Assembly: GCF_901000735.1 (NCBI RefSeq)
Contig: NC_081542.1
Location: 41,750,375 to 41,814,374 of the forward strand
Direction of reading: 5' to 3'
DNA length: 64,000 nt
From: Corylus avellana
Lineage: Eukaryota; Streptophyta; Magnoliopsida; Fagales; Betulaceae
The notes beneath the pieces are model-generated. The model was not told where the DNA came from. It did no database searches and saw nothing but the letters and a program-made list of their open reading frames with translations. The first letter of the stretch is position 1, and each line of letters opens with the position of its first letter. Positions 23,837-36,300 of the stretch are shown one piece after another. The position numbers and the translations under genes are program-made.

Positions 23837-24640
23837 TTTGGGTTGCAAAGAACAATTAAAATAAAGAAGAAACTGAAATTTTGAATCTTATACATTTTAC
23901 ACTTTTTTCTTTTGGACTCAAGATGTTTTACACAATGGAGATCCTAGCAAACACAAACCTCCATCACGATTAATCTTAACACAATCATCTAATATATAAT
24001 ATACATATATACTGTATGATATAAACACTAAATGCAATTATATATATATATATATATATATATTCAAGCATATGGTATGTACCATATCATAAGTCTGTTT
24101 ATATCATACAGCAAAATCAAGCCATCTACAGAATTCCATAACCAAATGAGCGCAAACAAAACAAGAAAATCAAAGACAAGCAAGCATGTTTGCTTAACCA
24201 AAAAAAAATAAAAATAAAAATAGAGCGCAAACACTCTATGGTTGTGTTAAACGAAAAGAGATTGATCTGACCTCAAACATCTACATACTGAATGAAAATA
24301 CTAAAGTTTGAAACTTTCAATCGTAGATGGCTTTAGAACTGAGCATTCATGAATAACACCCTTACACACAACCTGATGTATGTTAACAAAAAATAACTGG
24401 GGTACCCTCCAAAACTGCGTCAGCATACAAAACACACCCCGTATGCAAACAAAACAACCTTTTGGGCCTTGAAATGTCCTCATATTCTTGCATAAACACT
24501 TCCCAAAAACACAAGTCCACTACTAAGTAAACGATGAAATTGTTTGTATATATGGCCATGTTTTAACATTCACAATAAAAAATATGTATATATCTATGTA
24601 CGAAATATGTATATATGTATGTACGCAATACTAGGACGAT
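23837..24640. other. Non-coding DNA continuing from 13018
   Basis: AT-rich, with a TA run at about 24039-24061. No gene is seen. Joined to 13018 it is the pre-insertion locus. Confidence 0.4.
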
Positions 24641-24835
24641 GGTCGACGGAGGCTTACCAGCGACAGAGGTTTGTGTGAGGGGCAGAGATCCCTGAGGAGC
24701 CTAGGGAAGGCGAGGATTTACAGAGAGTGAGTGAGAGATTCATTCGGATTTACCAAGCTCGATTAAACGATGCGTTTCACACGAGTCGACCGTCGGATAT
24801 TCCCCACTCGGCAGGTTGTGGGGGACCTCTTTGAA
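24641..24835 (-). promoter_or_regulatory. Possible promoter and 5' non-coding exon
   Basis: A GC-richer stretch. On the - strand a pyrimidine-rich 5'UTR-like sequence (CTCTCACTCACTCTCTG, CCTCTGTCGCTG) ends at a strong GTAAGCC donor at about 24658. It is upstream, in the - sense, of the SEC23/RPA49 pseudogene, from which the gypsy insertion now separates it. Whether it belonged to that gene copy is inference. Confidence 0.3.
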
Positions 24836-25557
24836 TTAAAATTCTCGTACTGTCTTTAAAGGTTTATGAGGTGAAGTTTTAAATTGATAATTATTTTTTA
24901 TTAAAAATTTGATGATATATATATATAAACTGAGAAACTTAAACTATTTAATTATAAATCATTATTGTTATTTTTATAACTTGATTGTAGGATAATCTAT
25001 AAAACATGATCCGTTTTTAACCGTCAAAAAAATAGTTTGTATCCGTTTTAGATTCACTTGATAAGTTTAATACATCCATATTTGGCAGAAATTTCATACA
25101 AATTAGATCATAGAATTTTTATTTATAAATTAGTTAAAAAAACAAAATAATAAAAAAAATGACCATCCCCATTCTTGTCATAAGGGTGGCCCGACCACCC
25201 CATTTGCCACGCCAAAGGCAAACCCAAATGAATGAGAAAAAAAAAAATTTGCCTTTGGGGTGGCCGAACCACCCTCAAATAAACTTTAAATAATAGTTTA
25301 TTATTTTTTTTATTACAAGGACATGTGTCCTATTTGTGGCATTTGGATTTCTAATAAAAAATCTTAGCCATTAACTAGATACTCTTCGGTCCAAAATGGA
25401 TTGGAGAGGATTCAGATCCCTTTAATAAGTGACAAGTGTCATTTTTCACATGTTTTTTTTAATATTTTAATAGCTATTTATTGTCATTCCACTAATCTAG
25501 GAATCAAAACATTAATTTTTTAAAAACTAAAAAATATTGAATGACATTTATCACTTT
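24836..25557. other. Intergenic DNA with GGGTGGCC-type core
   Basis: Contains AGGGTGGCCCGACCACCCC near 25182-25201 and GGGGTGGCCGAACCACCC near 25257-25274, flanked by A-rich sequence. This looks like the core of another foldback element, but the termini could not be delimited. Confidence 0.4.
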
Positions 25558-26600
25558 CTCTTTTTTTTTCCTTTTTTTTTTTTAAAGTTCACTTCTTCAT
25601 TAATCAAAATCAAGCAGAAGCAATTTGTTCCGCTTGAACAATATCACAGATTCAGTCAGGTATCTCATCCCTCCATATTCGATTTATGACACTTCTAGTA
25701 GCGAATTTTGCTAATAAATGGGCTACAACATTTATATTTCGTCGTACATGGTTAGGTTTCCAATTTGATAGGGAATTCAAAATCAATTTTGCATCCTCCA
25801 CTAGTTGACCATACATATTACCATTATGCTCCTTATCTTATAGCACCATGATAATTACCTATGCATCTCCTTCTAGAATTACATTGTTCAATCCCATTTC
25901 TTTGCAAAAATGGGCTGCTTGGACCATGACCATTGCCTCAATAGTTGTTGGGTCTAAACATCCCCTTCGCATGAAGCTGCAAAGATCTTTCCTCCATGAT
26001 CTCTAATAATTATACCCCCTCACATCAAGCCCTTTTTGACATCAACAGTCGCATCATAGTTGATCTTATACCATCTTTGAGGATGTCTCGTCCACTTCTT
26101 AAATATTGCCTCACTGTTGGTGTCATCAACAGGCTTCGATGCATTACATCGCATGAATTCCTCCACAACCATAGACGCCATTCTGTCCACTTCATTTGGA
26201 GGAGTGAATAAACCTTCATGAATTCACTTATTCCTGTGAAACCAAAATTTTCTTGTTGTTTCCACAAAAATGGTAAACTCTTCTCCTTCCCTTTTTTGAT
26301 ATAATTCCTCCGCCAATAGTAGAAAATCAGGGGCTTGTGGGATGAATTTCTGGAAAAGCCGTGAACCTCCACTCTATACGTCCATCGAGGATGGACATGC
26401 CCATAGTATATGGAAAGTAGTTTCGGCTTCTAACCCACATATCGGACACATTGGATCAATAGCAATTTTCTTCCGAACTAGATTGTCTCGAGTCGGTAGT
26501 AGATCATGACACGCTCGCCACATGAAGTTCTTACTTGTATTTGCCATTTTTAACCCTTATATACCCTGCCAGATAGGACTGTCTCTATTCCGGAATACTT
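25558..26600 (-). mobile_element. Decayed LINE 3' end (RNase H-like region)
   Basis: The + strand starts with a poly-T tract (25558-25584), the A-tail of a - strand insertion. The - strand then reads, near the tail, WRDEIPDCIRDIVQAEQIAS, the end of the RNase H-like domain found at the C-terminus of many plant LINE ORFs. Further upstream are W/C-rich pieces such as LQMKWTEWRLWLWRNSCDVMH. Many frameshifts and stops; no target duplication found; the 5' limit is approximate. Confidence 0.65.
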
Positions 26601-26839
26601 ATCCCTTATTAGAATAGGTTGAATGAAATTTTCTTAAAAAATATGTCTTTTTTTTAGTACTATTCACTTTTTATATAGTTTGTTAATAGCATTAATTTTT
26701 TTAAAAAAATGGAATTCTCGCATGCTTAATAAATACATAACATTTTCTCCAAAAAAAAAAAAAAAATAGATACATAACACTTTTAAATAATTATACAATC
26801 TAGTTACTGGGAAATTTATATCCATTCATATTATATTGA

Positions 26840-26874
<35 letters not shown>

Positions 26875-27080
26875 GAATTTTTTTTTCAATATATAAGATT
26901 TATACTTGCAAATTTTGACCATTCAACTTTAATGTAATTATTACCACAACAAAAAACGAAAAAGCACTGGAATTTCCCGGTTCCGGTAGTTGAAACGTCA
27001 ACTGCCAAACCTGTAACTTAGTGGCTCATTGCCGCTGTAACCCCGAAAGCAAGAGTTGAATTTGGAGCAACGGGTTCAAC
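26601..27080. promoter_or_regulatory. Upstream region of the yippee-like gene
   Basis: An ATT run lies at about 26840-26873. The last 110 bp before the ATG (27081) are GC-richer, as expected for a plant 5' leader. No certain TATA box. Confidence 0.35.
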
Positions 27081-30000
27081 ATGGGGAGGGTGTTTCTGGT
27101 AGACCTCGAAGGCAAGACTTACCGATGCAGATTCTGCGAGAACGCTCTTGCTCTTGCCGACGACGTACTCTCTAGGGTACTCTCTCCCTCTTTCTTCCAT
27201 TTACATATGATGCTAGTTATTACCCACATGCCCAAAGTTTTTTCCTTTGATTTGTGTTCATATGTTGCAACGGATCAAAATTTGAAAAGGGTTTATAAAG
27301 CCTTGCTAGATGGTAATTGGGTGTGCAATATTTTGTGGGAATCGGTAACCATTTTGTTGTTATTGAGCTGGGATTAAGAGCCTTGCTAGGAGGTAATTGG
27401 GTGTTTAGTGCCTGGTGAAAACTGGGGTGTTTTTGAATCATGCATGGTTTAGATTTGGGTGCCATTGTGATTATTTGTGTTTTGATTGTGGTTTTGTTGA
27501 GCTGAGAGTTTTTTTTTTTTTTATAAGTAACGATGATATAAAAGAGCGCAAAGGGGCGCAACCCATATACACGGGAAGTATAAATAGAGAGCGCCTAGGA
27601 GGGATAGAAATGAAAAAGAAAATCAGAGAAACTAATCACTAAAGGAGCTAGCCAAGCGGCCGTCCAAGAGTAAAAAGTAAAGAAAAAGAAATGAGTCAAT
27701 TCCTCTATGGTCCTAGTGGAATTTTCAAAACATCTAGCATTTCTTTCATTCCAGATACACCACATAAGACACAGAGGAATCATCTTCCGAACAACCGCGC
27801 TTCGAGAACGACCTCCCGACATGCAATAGGATGGTTTGTCAGGGCATGCAAACGTGTGGATGGTGATGGTGTAGACTGCTTGAAAATGAAAGAAATGATG
27901 GTGAAGAGTTTTGGTTAATTTACCAAAACAATACTTGTATTCAAATATTTATACAGCACCTGCAGTACACGAATTTGTGTTCTAGTACAACTAAAACTAT
28001 CTACTACAACTGAAAGGAATTTAAATGAAAATAAATCTACACTTAGCCAACTAAATTACAGATTATCAAGTCTTCTCATTCTTGTTATGCTGCTGATGAG
28101 TTTCAGTAGTTTGGTCTTTCTGAACTTCTGCATTATCCTTAGAAAATATCTTTGGTAAGGTTGTGGGGATAAGAAAATGGTGGCTTTGGTGGAGGAGAAA
28201 TTTTAAGCAATGAGTCAGACATTGTTGTTGGGGGGTACACCATTTTAATAAGTTGTTTAGGGAACTTCGCATGAGATAAAATCATTGGGAAATGTAAAAT
28301 TTAAATTCATGACAGAAAGGTCCAGCATGGAAGTTGGTTTGTTAGTTAGGGTGATCATGAAAAGATGAAGAAGCGAGAAAATATTTGTCATAGAAATTAC
28401 AAGTAATCGGGCACTGAGATCCTATGGTGGATAGTATAAATTAGATAGTGATGTGATCAAGGATTTATACATGCATGGTTTAGAACAACAGGCTTAGGCT
28501 TTAGTTCATGTACCCGAGGTCTGGGGTGCAACTCTCCTGGATTGCCAATGCACGAGGTTTTCAGGTAATTAAGTGAATAGAGAAATAATAGCAATGAGAA
28601 AAAGGGTTCGTAAGTGGTTACTGGCTGAAATTCAACAGAAAGAGTGAATATTCAAGCACAAGTGGTTACTGACATAAATAAATTGAAACAGAAATAAACA
28701 ACAGCTAAGGATGAACTGGAGCTGGTTTTCAATCACCCCCCTTGCCCCAGCCTATTTCCCTTAATGCATCCATCAATTGGACCTTTGTTTTATCCTCGCA
28801 TTTTCCTGCTTCTCCTTTTATAACAGTTGTTGAGTTATTAGTAGTTCATAGTTTTAATATCCTATAAATACACAGCTTTTCTGGTTAGTCCTTTCCTTTG
28901 TCCTAGCTGACACAAGCAGAGAAACAGAGAAACTGAGCCGCTTAGGACTCTAGCAGATAATAGTTTTGACCATACCTCCATTTTTCCTTCATAGGGACGA
29001 AGTTAGAACTCAGAATAGGTAAAGAAGGTTGGTTGGGGATGAGGGTGAAATTTTAAACTGGGGTTGAGCTTCCAAGCTAAAGCTTTGAAGTTTCTCTATC
29101 ATTTCTCTTCATGATGTTTGAATTCTTTATGGGTATACTCTTATGGATGTATTTAAATGCAAAAAAGTATACTTTTAACAAGGAAAAGTAAAAGAACGGT
29201 GTGTTTCTGACCCTATGAGGTGGGCTTGGACTGGTTTTGCTCAGCATTGGTCTCAATAGGATTATAGGTGGTATCAGAACTGATCAGCCCCAATACTCTT
29301 TCCTATTCTTTGCCACTTCTAATTGTCAGTTCTTTTTAATGTTATATATTATAGTGACTTGCCCAAAAAATATATATGTTCGACTGCAGTTTATTTGCAT
29401 TTGCCTAACTATGTGAAAAGAAATAATGTGGTAGTTTTTGTAGGAAAGTGGAGGCATTAACTTATTCAGTCGATGCTTTTTCAGTCCAACTATGTCTCTG
29501 TTACTTCACTTCTGACGTGGATCTGCTTGAAACTATGCTCAGTTGGCTATATTATTTTGTACAATTGAAAATGTGCCTTACACATTTATCCACCCCTTCT
29601 TTGGAATAACAGTGAGGCTACCTGAAGTTCAACTGGTAACTTTAGAAACAAATCCTTCAGGTTTCCTAAGCCATTTTGGTTTGAATTGCTACAAGAAGAA
29701 TGGACAAAATGTTGACATATATCTGTGTGTATTTGTCTCTACATATACATACATAAATACATAAGGTTTGGATCATTTGATAATTTTGGATGTTCTCATT
29801 CTCTTTTACATTATCACAAAATATGCTGATAGTTATAGTGGAGCTTTAGTGCTAATGATGGATGCAAATCATCTTTTTATTGTTCTCCGTCTTCCTAAAT
29901 ATATTTGCTTGATGACATAAAAGAAAGTCAGAGCAGGAGAAAACATAAAACCTGATCTATCAATTCCTAGATTTTTGCATCTTATTCTAAGTTTTAAAGT

Positions 30001-30959
30001 TTTGTCTCTACTATTTTATTTTTGCATAGAATATTACTTAAGTTGATATGCCTTGATTTTCAATAATATGACTCTAGCTTGTTGCTCTGTAATGTGATCA
30101 GCATTTCAATTGCAGTCGGGGGAGGGCATACCTTTTCAGCAATGTGTAAGTTCTATATTTTTTGTTCTTTATCTTGCTTTTATGTAATTTGTGACTGCAT
30201 TATGGGCTTACATATAAAGTGGTGGACAATTATGTTTCTTTGTGGCAATGAATGAGGTCGGAGGCTGAAGTGACCTAGAAACTTCATTTCCATCTTTTTG
30301 TGCCTTTTGTCCCTTATTCTATTTTATTTATAACTATACCTCTGGCTTGATTTTAAGCCAATTCCTGAGCTGTCTTTATTATTTGATTCGTATTCCTGAG
30401 CTACTATGGGAGGTTGTTTTTTCTGTTACCAAATTAAGTGTCCTTCTGACATTAACCAAACATGATGTACCTTTCTACTAGTGACCATTCCTCTCCTCCA
30501 ACTCTGCCACCAGTTGCAAGCCCTCTCCCTCCTATTCTCATGAAATGGTTTACTTTTTTTTTCCCTCTCTTTTAAATCCCTTTTGACTTTAGATTTTCAG
30601 CGATTTCTAGTTCAAATCTTGGCTTTCCCCTCTCCTTGGGGATAATTTCTTTTTTCTGACACAATTTCAATCTTTATTTAAGGTGCTAATTGCTCCAATA
30701 CACTGGTACCCATTTTTGCTAGGTTTTGTCAATGGCCATTGTTTTAACCATTTGTGTTCTTTTTACTCTTGTCCACTTCTCCGTTGGCGCCTTATCATTG
30801 TAGTTTCTCATCCCTCCAGTTTTTCAAAAATTCAGACATTAAATAGATTAAAATAGAAATAGCATTATAATTTTCAAGTGCTTGGGGATTGAATAATAAC
30901 ACAAAAAGTTGGTACTTTGCGTAGGGGAGGGGCATAGGTTGAGGGTGTCACCAGATTCA

Positions 30960-30990
<31 letters not shown>

Positions 30991-31831
30991 TTTGACCTTT
31001 TGTCTTTGAATTTTTACTCAACTGCCCTTTTCATGTAAAAGAGGGACAGTTTGGTCAAGAAAAAATGGGAATAACTAACCTCCAGATGAAACTTGGGACG
31101 GTAGGGCCCCCCCTATCTTGATATATATGGATATATTGGAGTTATTCAACATGTTGATCTCAATGATATGAACTTTGATATAATTGTGTGATCTGTTTGC
31201 AGTTAGAAATCTGTCTTATGATTAAAACCTGATTAATGTCTGACAAAATAAGATATTATTGTTCTTCTTGTTCAGGAGAAATGAGAAAATCTGAGTGCAT
31301 GCTTTAGTCCTTAATAATTTCTGACCAATGGAAGTTTCATCCAGGGTAAATATAACACTTGGACATCAGGAAGAGCGGCTGATGCTTTCTGGTTTGCATA
31401 CTGTAGAAGATATTTTCTGCTGCTGCTGTGGACAATATGTTGGTTGGAAATATGTAAGCTTCCACTTCATAAGTCAAAATGCTTTCCTAGGAACATATGA
31501 ACTGTTTGTTTCAATAGAATATTTATTGAGAGAAATCTTGAAAACCAACGATATGGTTTTTTCATAAACATATTGTCTAGACATGATAAATTCTTCATAA
31601 GTTACATTCCAATAGGTGGCAGCACATGACAAGAGCCAAAAATACAAGGAAGGGAAGTTTGTTCTTGAAAGGTAGACTTTTCTACATTTCTCTGGATCTA
31701 TCAAATTCTATAGCTAAACTAAGATCTTTAAATCTTCGCATCCATGCAACAGATGGAGGATAGTTGAGGAGGTCACAGAGGAATTCCATTTGGATGCCCG
31801 CCCTGGTTCGAGTGATGCAGAAAATCCATAG
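27081..31831 (+). CDS. Yippee-like zinc-binding protein, five exons
   Basis: Exons at 27081-27176, 30102-30145, 31345-31453, 31616-31671 and 31753-31831 sum to 384 bp: 127 aa plus TAG. All introns are GT..AG. The exon 2 acceptor was chosen at ATCAG/CATTTC because it keeps the frame from exon 1 and yields [11 protein letters not shown], matching the conserved yippee segment. A second AG 14 bases later would break the frame. The protein starts [19 protein letters not shown]; the zinc ligands are the CxxC at residues 16-19 and C72/C75 in the CCCCG run. [20 protein letters not shown] and WRIVEEV are the other family signatures. Yippee proteins form a single beta-sheet zinc domain related to cereblon/Mis18 folds; the plant role is poorly known. 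Intron 1 (2.9 kb) holds transposon relics. Confidence 0.93.
27509..27840 (-). mobile_element. 5'-truncated LINE tail in yippee intron 1
   Basis: Poly-T at 27509-27522 marks the A-tail of a - strand insertion. The - strand encodes [20 protein letters not shown] followed by [10 protein letters not shown], the C-terminal end of the zinc-binding region (zf-RVT) of a plant LINE. The 5' end is cut off. No target duplication was identified, so the right border is approximate. Confidence 0.7.
28740..29285 (+). mobile_element. Possible copia LTR relic in yippee intron 1
   Basis: CCTATAAATACACAG (28860-28874) looks like an LTR TATA region. TGGTATCAGAAC at 29269-29280 is one base off the primer-binding site used by most plant copia elements (complement of initiator tRNA-Met). 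No second LTR or pol remnant was found. Confidence 0.3.
30961..30986. repeat. (GA)13 microsatellite
   Basis: GA dinucleotide run in yippee intron 2. Confidence 0.95.
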
Positions 31832-33500
31832 AAAGTTGCTGCTTTTTTCTTCTTCTTTTTCAAAATCAAATGCTAAATTCTAGAAAATATAGTAATGTAT
31901 CATTCTGGAGTCTCACCGCCAAGATTCATATGATGCAGGAGGATGACATTTTGACCACAAATGTTCTTATTAATCACCCCATCATTGAAATCGATTTCGG
32001 AAACTTCTTTGAGGAGTTACATAGAATAAATCAAATGAAATAGTTTTGATGCCATGATAATGCCCTTCTAGTATTTATCTCTTAGTTAAGGTTTATTGTT
32101 GATTATCTTAGAGACTTGTTGCTTCAACCTAAAAATTTTACCTTTTTAGGGGTGTACATAGGATTGGAGTTGAAACCCATGATTTTGCATTTCGCCTCCA
32201 TTAGCGTCGGAAGAATCGAAAAACCTCCTACTCTTCTTCCGACAGAGACTATTTCCGTCTGTACTGCCTCTGCCTTCAAAATGTTGGAGGTGAAGTTGGG
32301 TGGAAGTGTCAAAGATGGCTAGAGACGAATAGATCTCAAATCTCTGTCTTCGTCTCCAATGAAGATGCTTTGGGATGCATTTGTGCAAAGATAGTCGAGA
32401 AAACTATCTTTGAACGAATGAATGGCACAAGTGAAGAAGACTCTATGGCTTAAAATGATGAATATATGTGACTTTGAAGCAATACCGTTTTGCCTTAAAA
32501 AGTATATAATTAAAATATTAAACTCAAAATGTTGTTTTGCAAATATTTTTTAAAATATTAAAAAGAGACATGTCAAGTTGGTGTACGGATCACCGCAACA
32601 ACTTCAGGCCGCGTTTCAGGGAGGAGCTCTATCTGCAAAAGAGGTAGAAGACGTTAAAAGCCCGCTGGCTTTAGAGAATTGAATAGACTCCAACACTCAA
32701 ATCAGTAGGGGGCTAGAGGGAGAGCTCAAATCAGTAGGGGGCTAGAGGGAGAGCTCTTTGATAAGGAGAGTATTAGTGATCATGTGGAATGGTGAAATTG
32801 TGTATCTTAGGCCTTATATGCATGCATATAGCCTTTTAGAGTATTCTGAAGTTTGCTGAAAGGGGTCATAGTGGCTTAAGCTCACTTGTTAGGCGAGTAT
32901 TATTGGATCCTACAAGAGTCTCCCCATTCCCTTTAATGATTAGTAAATCTATCCATTATAATTTTGAGACGCGTGCTTTTAGCCCGAAAGTGAGGTTCAC
33001 TTAGATTTTCTGGCGGTGAAGTACACAAGTATTACAATGTCGGAAACCATAAAAAATATAAAAATCCTTTTGCCATTGTCTTTGACTTTTGCTAAAAATT
33101 AAAAATCACATCCGATCTTGTCTCTACTTGTCGTTGGAAGCAGCCTGTGCAAGTCGACTTCGTGCCGACAGTTGAAACGTAAGAAACTTGCACACCCTAA
33201 AACTGTTTTTTTTTTTTTTTTTTTTTCCCAAACTTTTGAGCTGTGACATGAATAAGTTAAAAAGCCTAACCACTACGATTTTTCTGGGAGAATCTGAGTC
33301 ATATGGCGGTGCTTTTTGGTCCCCTAAACCTTAGTGAAAGTCCAGACTTTGAGACAAAGTCTCAAGATATTATAAAATTCGTATTGAGTAAGAAAGAGTT
33401 CATGCATTTAACCACAATGAAATAAGATGATTTTTCCTTGATTCCAAGTTTCCAACACAATCATACGTACCTGAGTATACTGTAGATCAGTGATTTTGAA
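31832..33500. other. 3' flank of yippee gene and intergenic DNA
   Basis: Probably includes the 3'UTR. At 32146 TTAGGGGTGTACA resembles a hAT terminus but no partner end was found. A 29-bp exact tandem duplication lies at 32696-32753. Poly-T at about 33209-33226. Confidence 0.4.
32696..32753. repeat. Exact tandem duplication, 29 bp x 2
   Basis: Two identical adjacent copies of a unit beginning CTCAAATCAGTAGGGGGCTA. Identity implies a very recent slippage or repair event. Confidence 0.9.
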
Positions 33501-34422
33501 GCAGACCATAACCAAAAAAGTAAGTGAATATCAAAAAAAAAAAAAGGTATTGGTTTGGTGGCGTATTGTACCTCAAGAATCAAAATGTGTCCCACATCGA
33601 TTAGAAACAATCTGTGGGTTGGAGGGAGTTGTCAATTGTCATGGGTGGCTCGTACTGGGTCCAACTTTGCTTCTCTGATTATGAGCCACGCGGCTATACG
33701 GCTTGACAACACGTGGAGCGCGACAGAAAGCCACCAACGTGGTTAGCCCACTGTTTTTCTAAACCCTCTCTTTGCAATTCCACTTCTAATAACTTAACTA
33801 TTTTCAGGAGGTATAATTATGAGCCACAAGATTTTTAAAATGACCCAAAAAAAACATTCTTTATATATATATATATATAATTTATTATTTTATTTAACTC
33901 TTCTAATTTTTTTTTTTTTAAGAATATATTTATCCCGGTGTCGGTCCCCTTATGTGTTGTCTTTCTACGTCCTAAACTTCTCTTCTAATTTAGCAAGTCA
34001 GGCCAAAAGAAATACCTTCTTTTTTTTAAAAAAAAAAAATGAAAATGAAAAAAGCAGAGACCCCTCAACAATGAGATTACTTCCGCTTCTGCCACGTCCG
34101 ACAGCGCCAACTCAGTCCAACTTTTGGGTGTGTTTGACAAAAGAGCGGGCCGAGCTAGATGCAAAAATCCAAAAAAATTTCTCTCAAAATTAATACTAAT
34201 CAATACTAATATTTTTATTTTTACGTTACATCAATCATTTTTTATTACTATTCAAATAAAAAAAAAATTACAAAACAAATTTTTTTATTTTTTTACACAA
34301 TATTTTTACTTTTTTTTTTTTCTCTCATTAATCAAATTTATTAGAATTTCGGTCCACTTCCTTTTTTGAAATCCTTTTGCCAAAAACACCAAAAGGCTGG
34401 AATTTAAATTTCGTGTATTTAA

Positions 34423-34465
<43 letters not shown>

Positions 34466-34559
34466 CTTTCATGACATTCACTATGCATGATGAGCCATGA
34501 CATGACGATGTTATTACAAATCTTCATGCCCCCATGAGTCCATGACATGATCGCGACAT
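33501..34559. other. Intergenic DNA, simple repeats
   Basis: GTGTCCCACATCGATT at about 33590 is of a kind often seen in plant LTRs, but no element could be bounded. A TA microsatellite (about 18 units) lies at 34427-34462. Confidence 0.4.
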
Positions 34560-35060
34560 TTCCCATGTGAGATACGTGATACCCAAGTTAACGGAGCAGT
34601 TAACCCCACCATCCCCTGATTGGAGGGTTAACCAACAAAACGACGGCGCACCGCCGCCGCCGTCACCGACAGAGTCACGGAGTTTCTGTACGACAAAAGC
34701 ACCAACAACAAACAAAAGCGTGCGAGTGTTTGTGTGTGTGTGGTTTGGTTGCTTTAGACCGCCGTGACGCCTCTGCTGCCGACAGATTCGCTCGTGGGCG
34801 GGGACCACTCGGACTGGTGCCGCCACGTGCAGCACGAGGGTCCCACTGAGTGCAGAGAAGAGGGGACCACATGGGGAGGTGGGGGGTGGTGGTTAGGGTC
34901 AAATCGGTCGTCGAAAAGAGTGAAATGACGGCCGAGCTGTGGTGCAGGTGCAGGTGCAGCAGCGCAGCGCTGATGGTGCTGCAGCAGCGTGTGGGTACGT
35001 ACTGCAACGCTGATGATGGTGCTGACGCATATAGTAGGTGAAAGCTTGTAAGAGCAAAAG
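34560..35060. promoter_or_regulatory. GC-rich island with CACGTG, no certain gene
   Basis: An abrupt 500-bp GC-rich stretch in AT-rich surroundings, with GCCGCCGCCG, a CACGTG at about 34825, and GCAGGTGCAGGTGCAGCAGC repeats. Open frames exist on both strands (for example 34675-35067 and 34754-35179 on -), but none shows a domain and they overlap each other. A promoter, a non-coding transcript or a short unrecognised gene are all possible. Confidence 0.3.
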
Positions 35061-35556
35061 GTCGCACCTTTGCGTGTGTGAGTGTTTTTTGTGATAATGT
35101 GTGTTTTTATTTTATTCACTGGCTGTTGTTTGCACCCTGTACTTCTCTGACAAATATACTGTTTCTTCTCCCTCACCATCTTATTTTATATATTTTTATT
35201 TGAAATAATATTTTAATGTGACATAAAAATTTAAATATTTATTTATTATTATTATTATTATTTTTTGGTGTTTTGTGTTTTTGGGTTACATGTTTATTTA
35301 TGTTTTTATTTCGAGAACAGGAAACAAAGGACAAAAGAATAAAATATTATTTTAACAATTTTCAGCTTGCAAGTAATAAAAGAGTTTTTAACATGTCCGT
35401 GTAGAAGGAGATAAAGATTTGAACTAGTGAACTTTGTTTTATTAGGTGTGATTTCAGCAAATTGTGCTACCTCTTGGAGACTAAGTAGTAAAAGAGTTGG
35501 TTTTATACAATGCAACGTACGACATAATTAAATAGCACATTGTTATTAAATGATTA

Positions 35557-35971
35557 CGGAAATTTTACTTTAGACTCCTAAGTTATTGTACGTTTTGAGA
35601 AGATCTTTCAAAATTTAAAAACTCCCAATTTATATTTGTGAACTTTCAATTTCAATCAATTTACCTCTTTCGTCAAATTTTAAACGTTAAAAGTGATAAA
35701 ATGACGTTTATACCCTCTAACTTTTTTTTATCAAATTTTAAATCTACCCTTAATTTTCTTTTTTGAAATTAAAAAAAAAAAACAAAAAAAGGAAAATCGG
35801 AAGGTAATTTGGTCTTTTTAGGCATTTCCGTAAGAAGTTTAATGGTTAAAACTAGAGGAGGGGGTAAATTGACTGAACTGAAAAGTTTAGAGGTGAAAAT
35901 TGAAAGTTTTTGAATTTTGAGAGTCTTCTCAAAGCGCATGGTAATTCAGAAGTTTAAAGTGAAGTTTCTCC
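35557..35971. mobile_element. Foldback MITE (Mutator-like), about 415 bp
   Basis: Paired arms: the left (CGGAAATTTTACTTTAGACT) and the reverse complement of the right end (GGAGAAACTTCACTTTAAAC) match inward for more than 80 bp. Flanks AAATGATTA / AAATAATTA form a 9-bp duplication with one mismatch. It belongs to a subfamily (AACTTTCAATT..TCGTCAAATTT) also present at 54988 and 57392 and in part at 38335. Confidence 0.7.
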
Positions 35972-36062
35972 AAATAATTATTTGTATTGAAAATGTCTTA
36001 CTAATGAAACTCCTTTTCTCTCTTTGTTTTTCCTTTTTTAGTTCAAGACATTACGGACGTAT

Positions 36063-36300
36063 TAGGGTGCATTTAACATTACGATTTTATATACAAAAAG
36101 TGTAATTTTAAATTAAATCGCAGAAAATATATTGTTTGGCATTGCATTTTTAAATCTTCGCATCCATAAAACAAATGGAAGATAGTTAAAAGTGTACAAT
36201 TTTAAATGTACAACTGCAATTTTGCTAAACGATTTAATTGCGTTTTTAAAAATCACATTTTTAAATCATAAATTTCAACGGGCCCATAATAAATTATACT
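36063..36300. mobile_element. MITE-like sequence carrying a yippee gene fragment
   Basis: AT-rich sequence with imperfect inverted GCATTTTTAAA/TTTAAAAATGC-type ends. Its interior at 36149-36187 matches 31727-31765, the acceptor and first bases of yippee exon 5, at 35 of 39 positions without gaps. The outer borders and class are uncertain. Confidence 0.5.

Noticed and set aside
30115..30117. Alternative yippee exon 2 acceptor (TTGCAG before TCGGGG)
   Set aside because: It has a good consensus but would put exon 2 out of frame with exon 1 and lose the conserved F-x-C segment.
33590..33605. GTGTCCCACATCGATT as an LTR start
   Set aside because: No matching end, TATA box, primer site or second copy could be found.
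34754..35179. 141-aa - strand ORF in the GC-rich island
   Set aside because: Histidine/proline/alanine-rich with no domain, overlapping equally long frames; not called as a gene.
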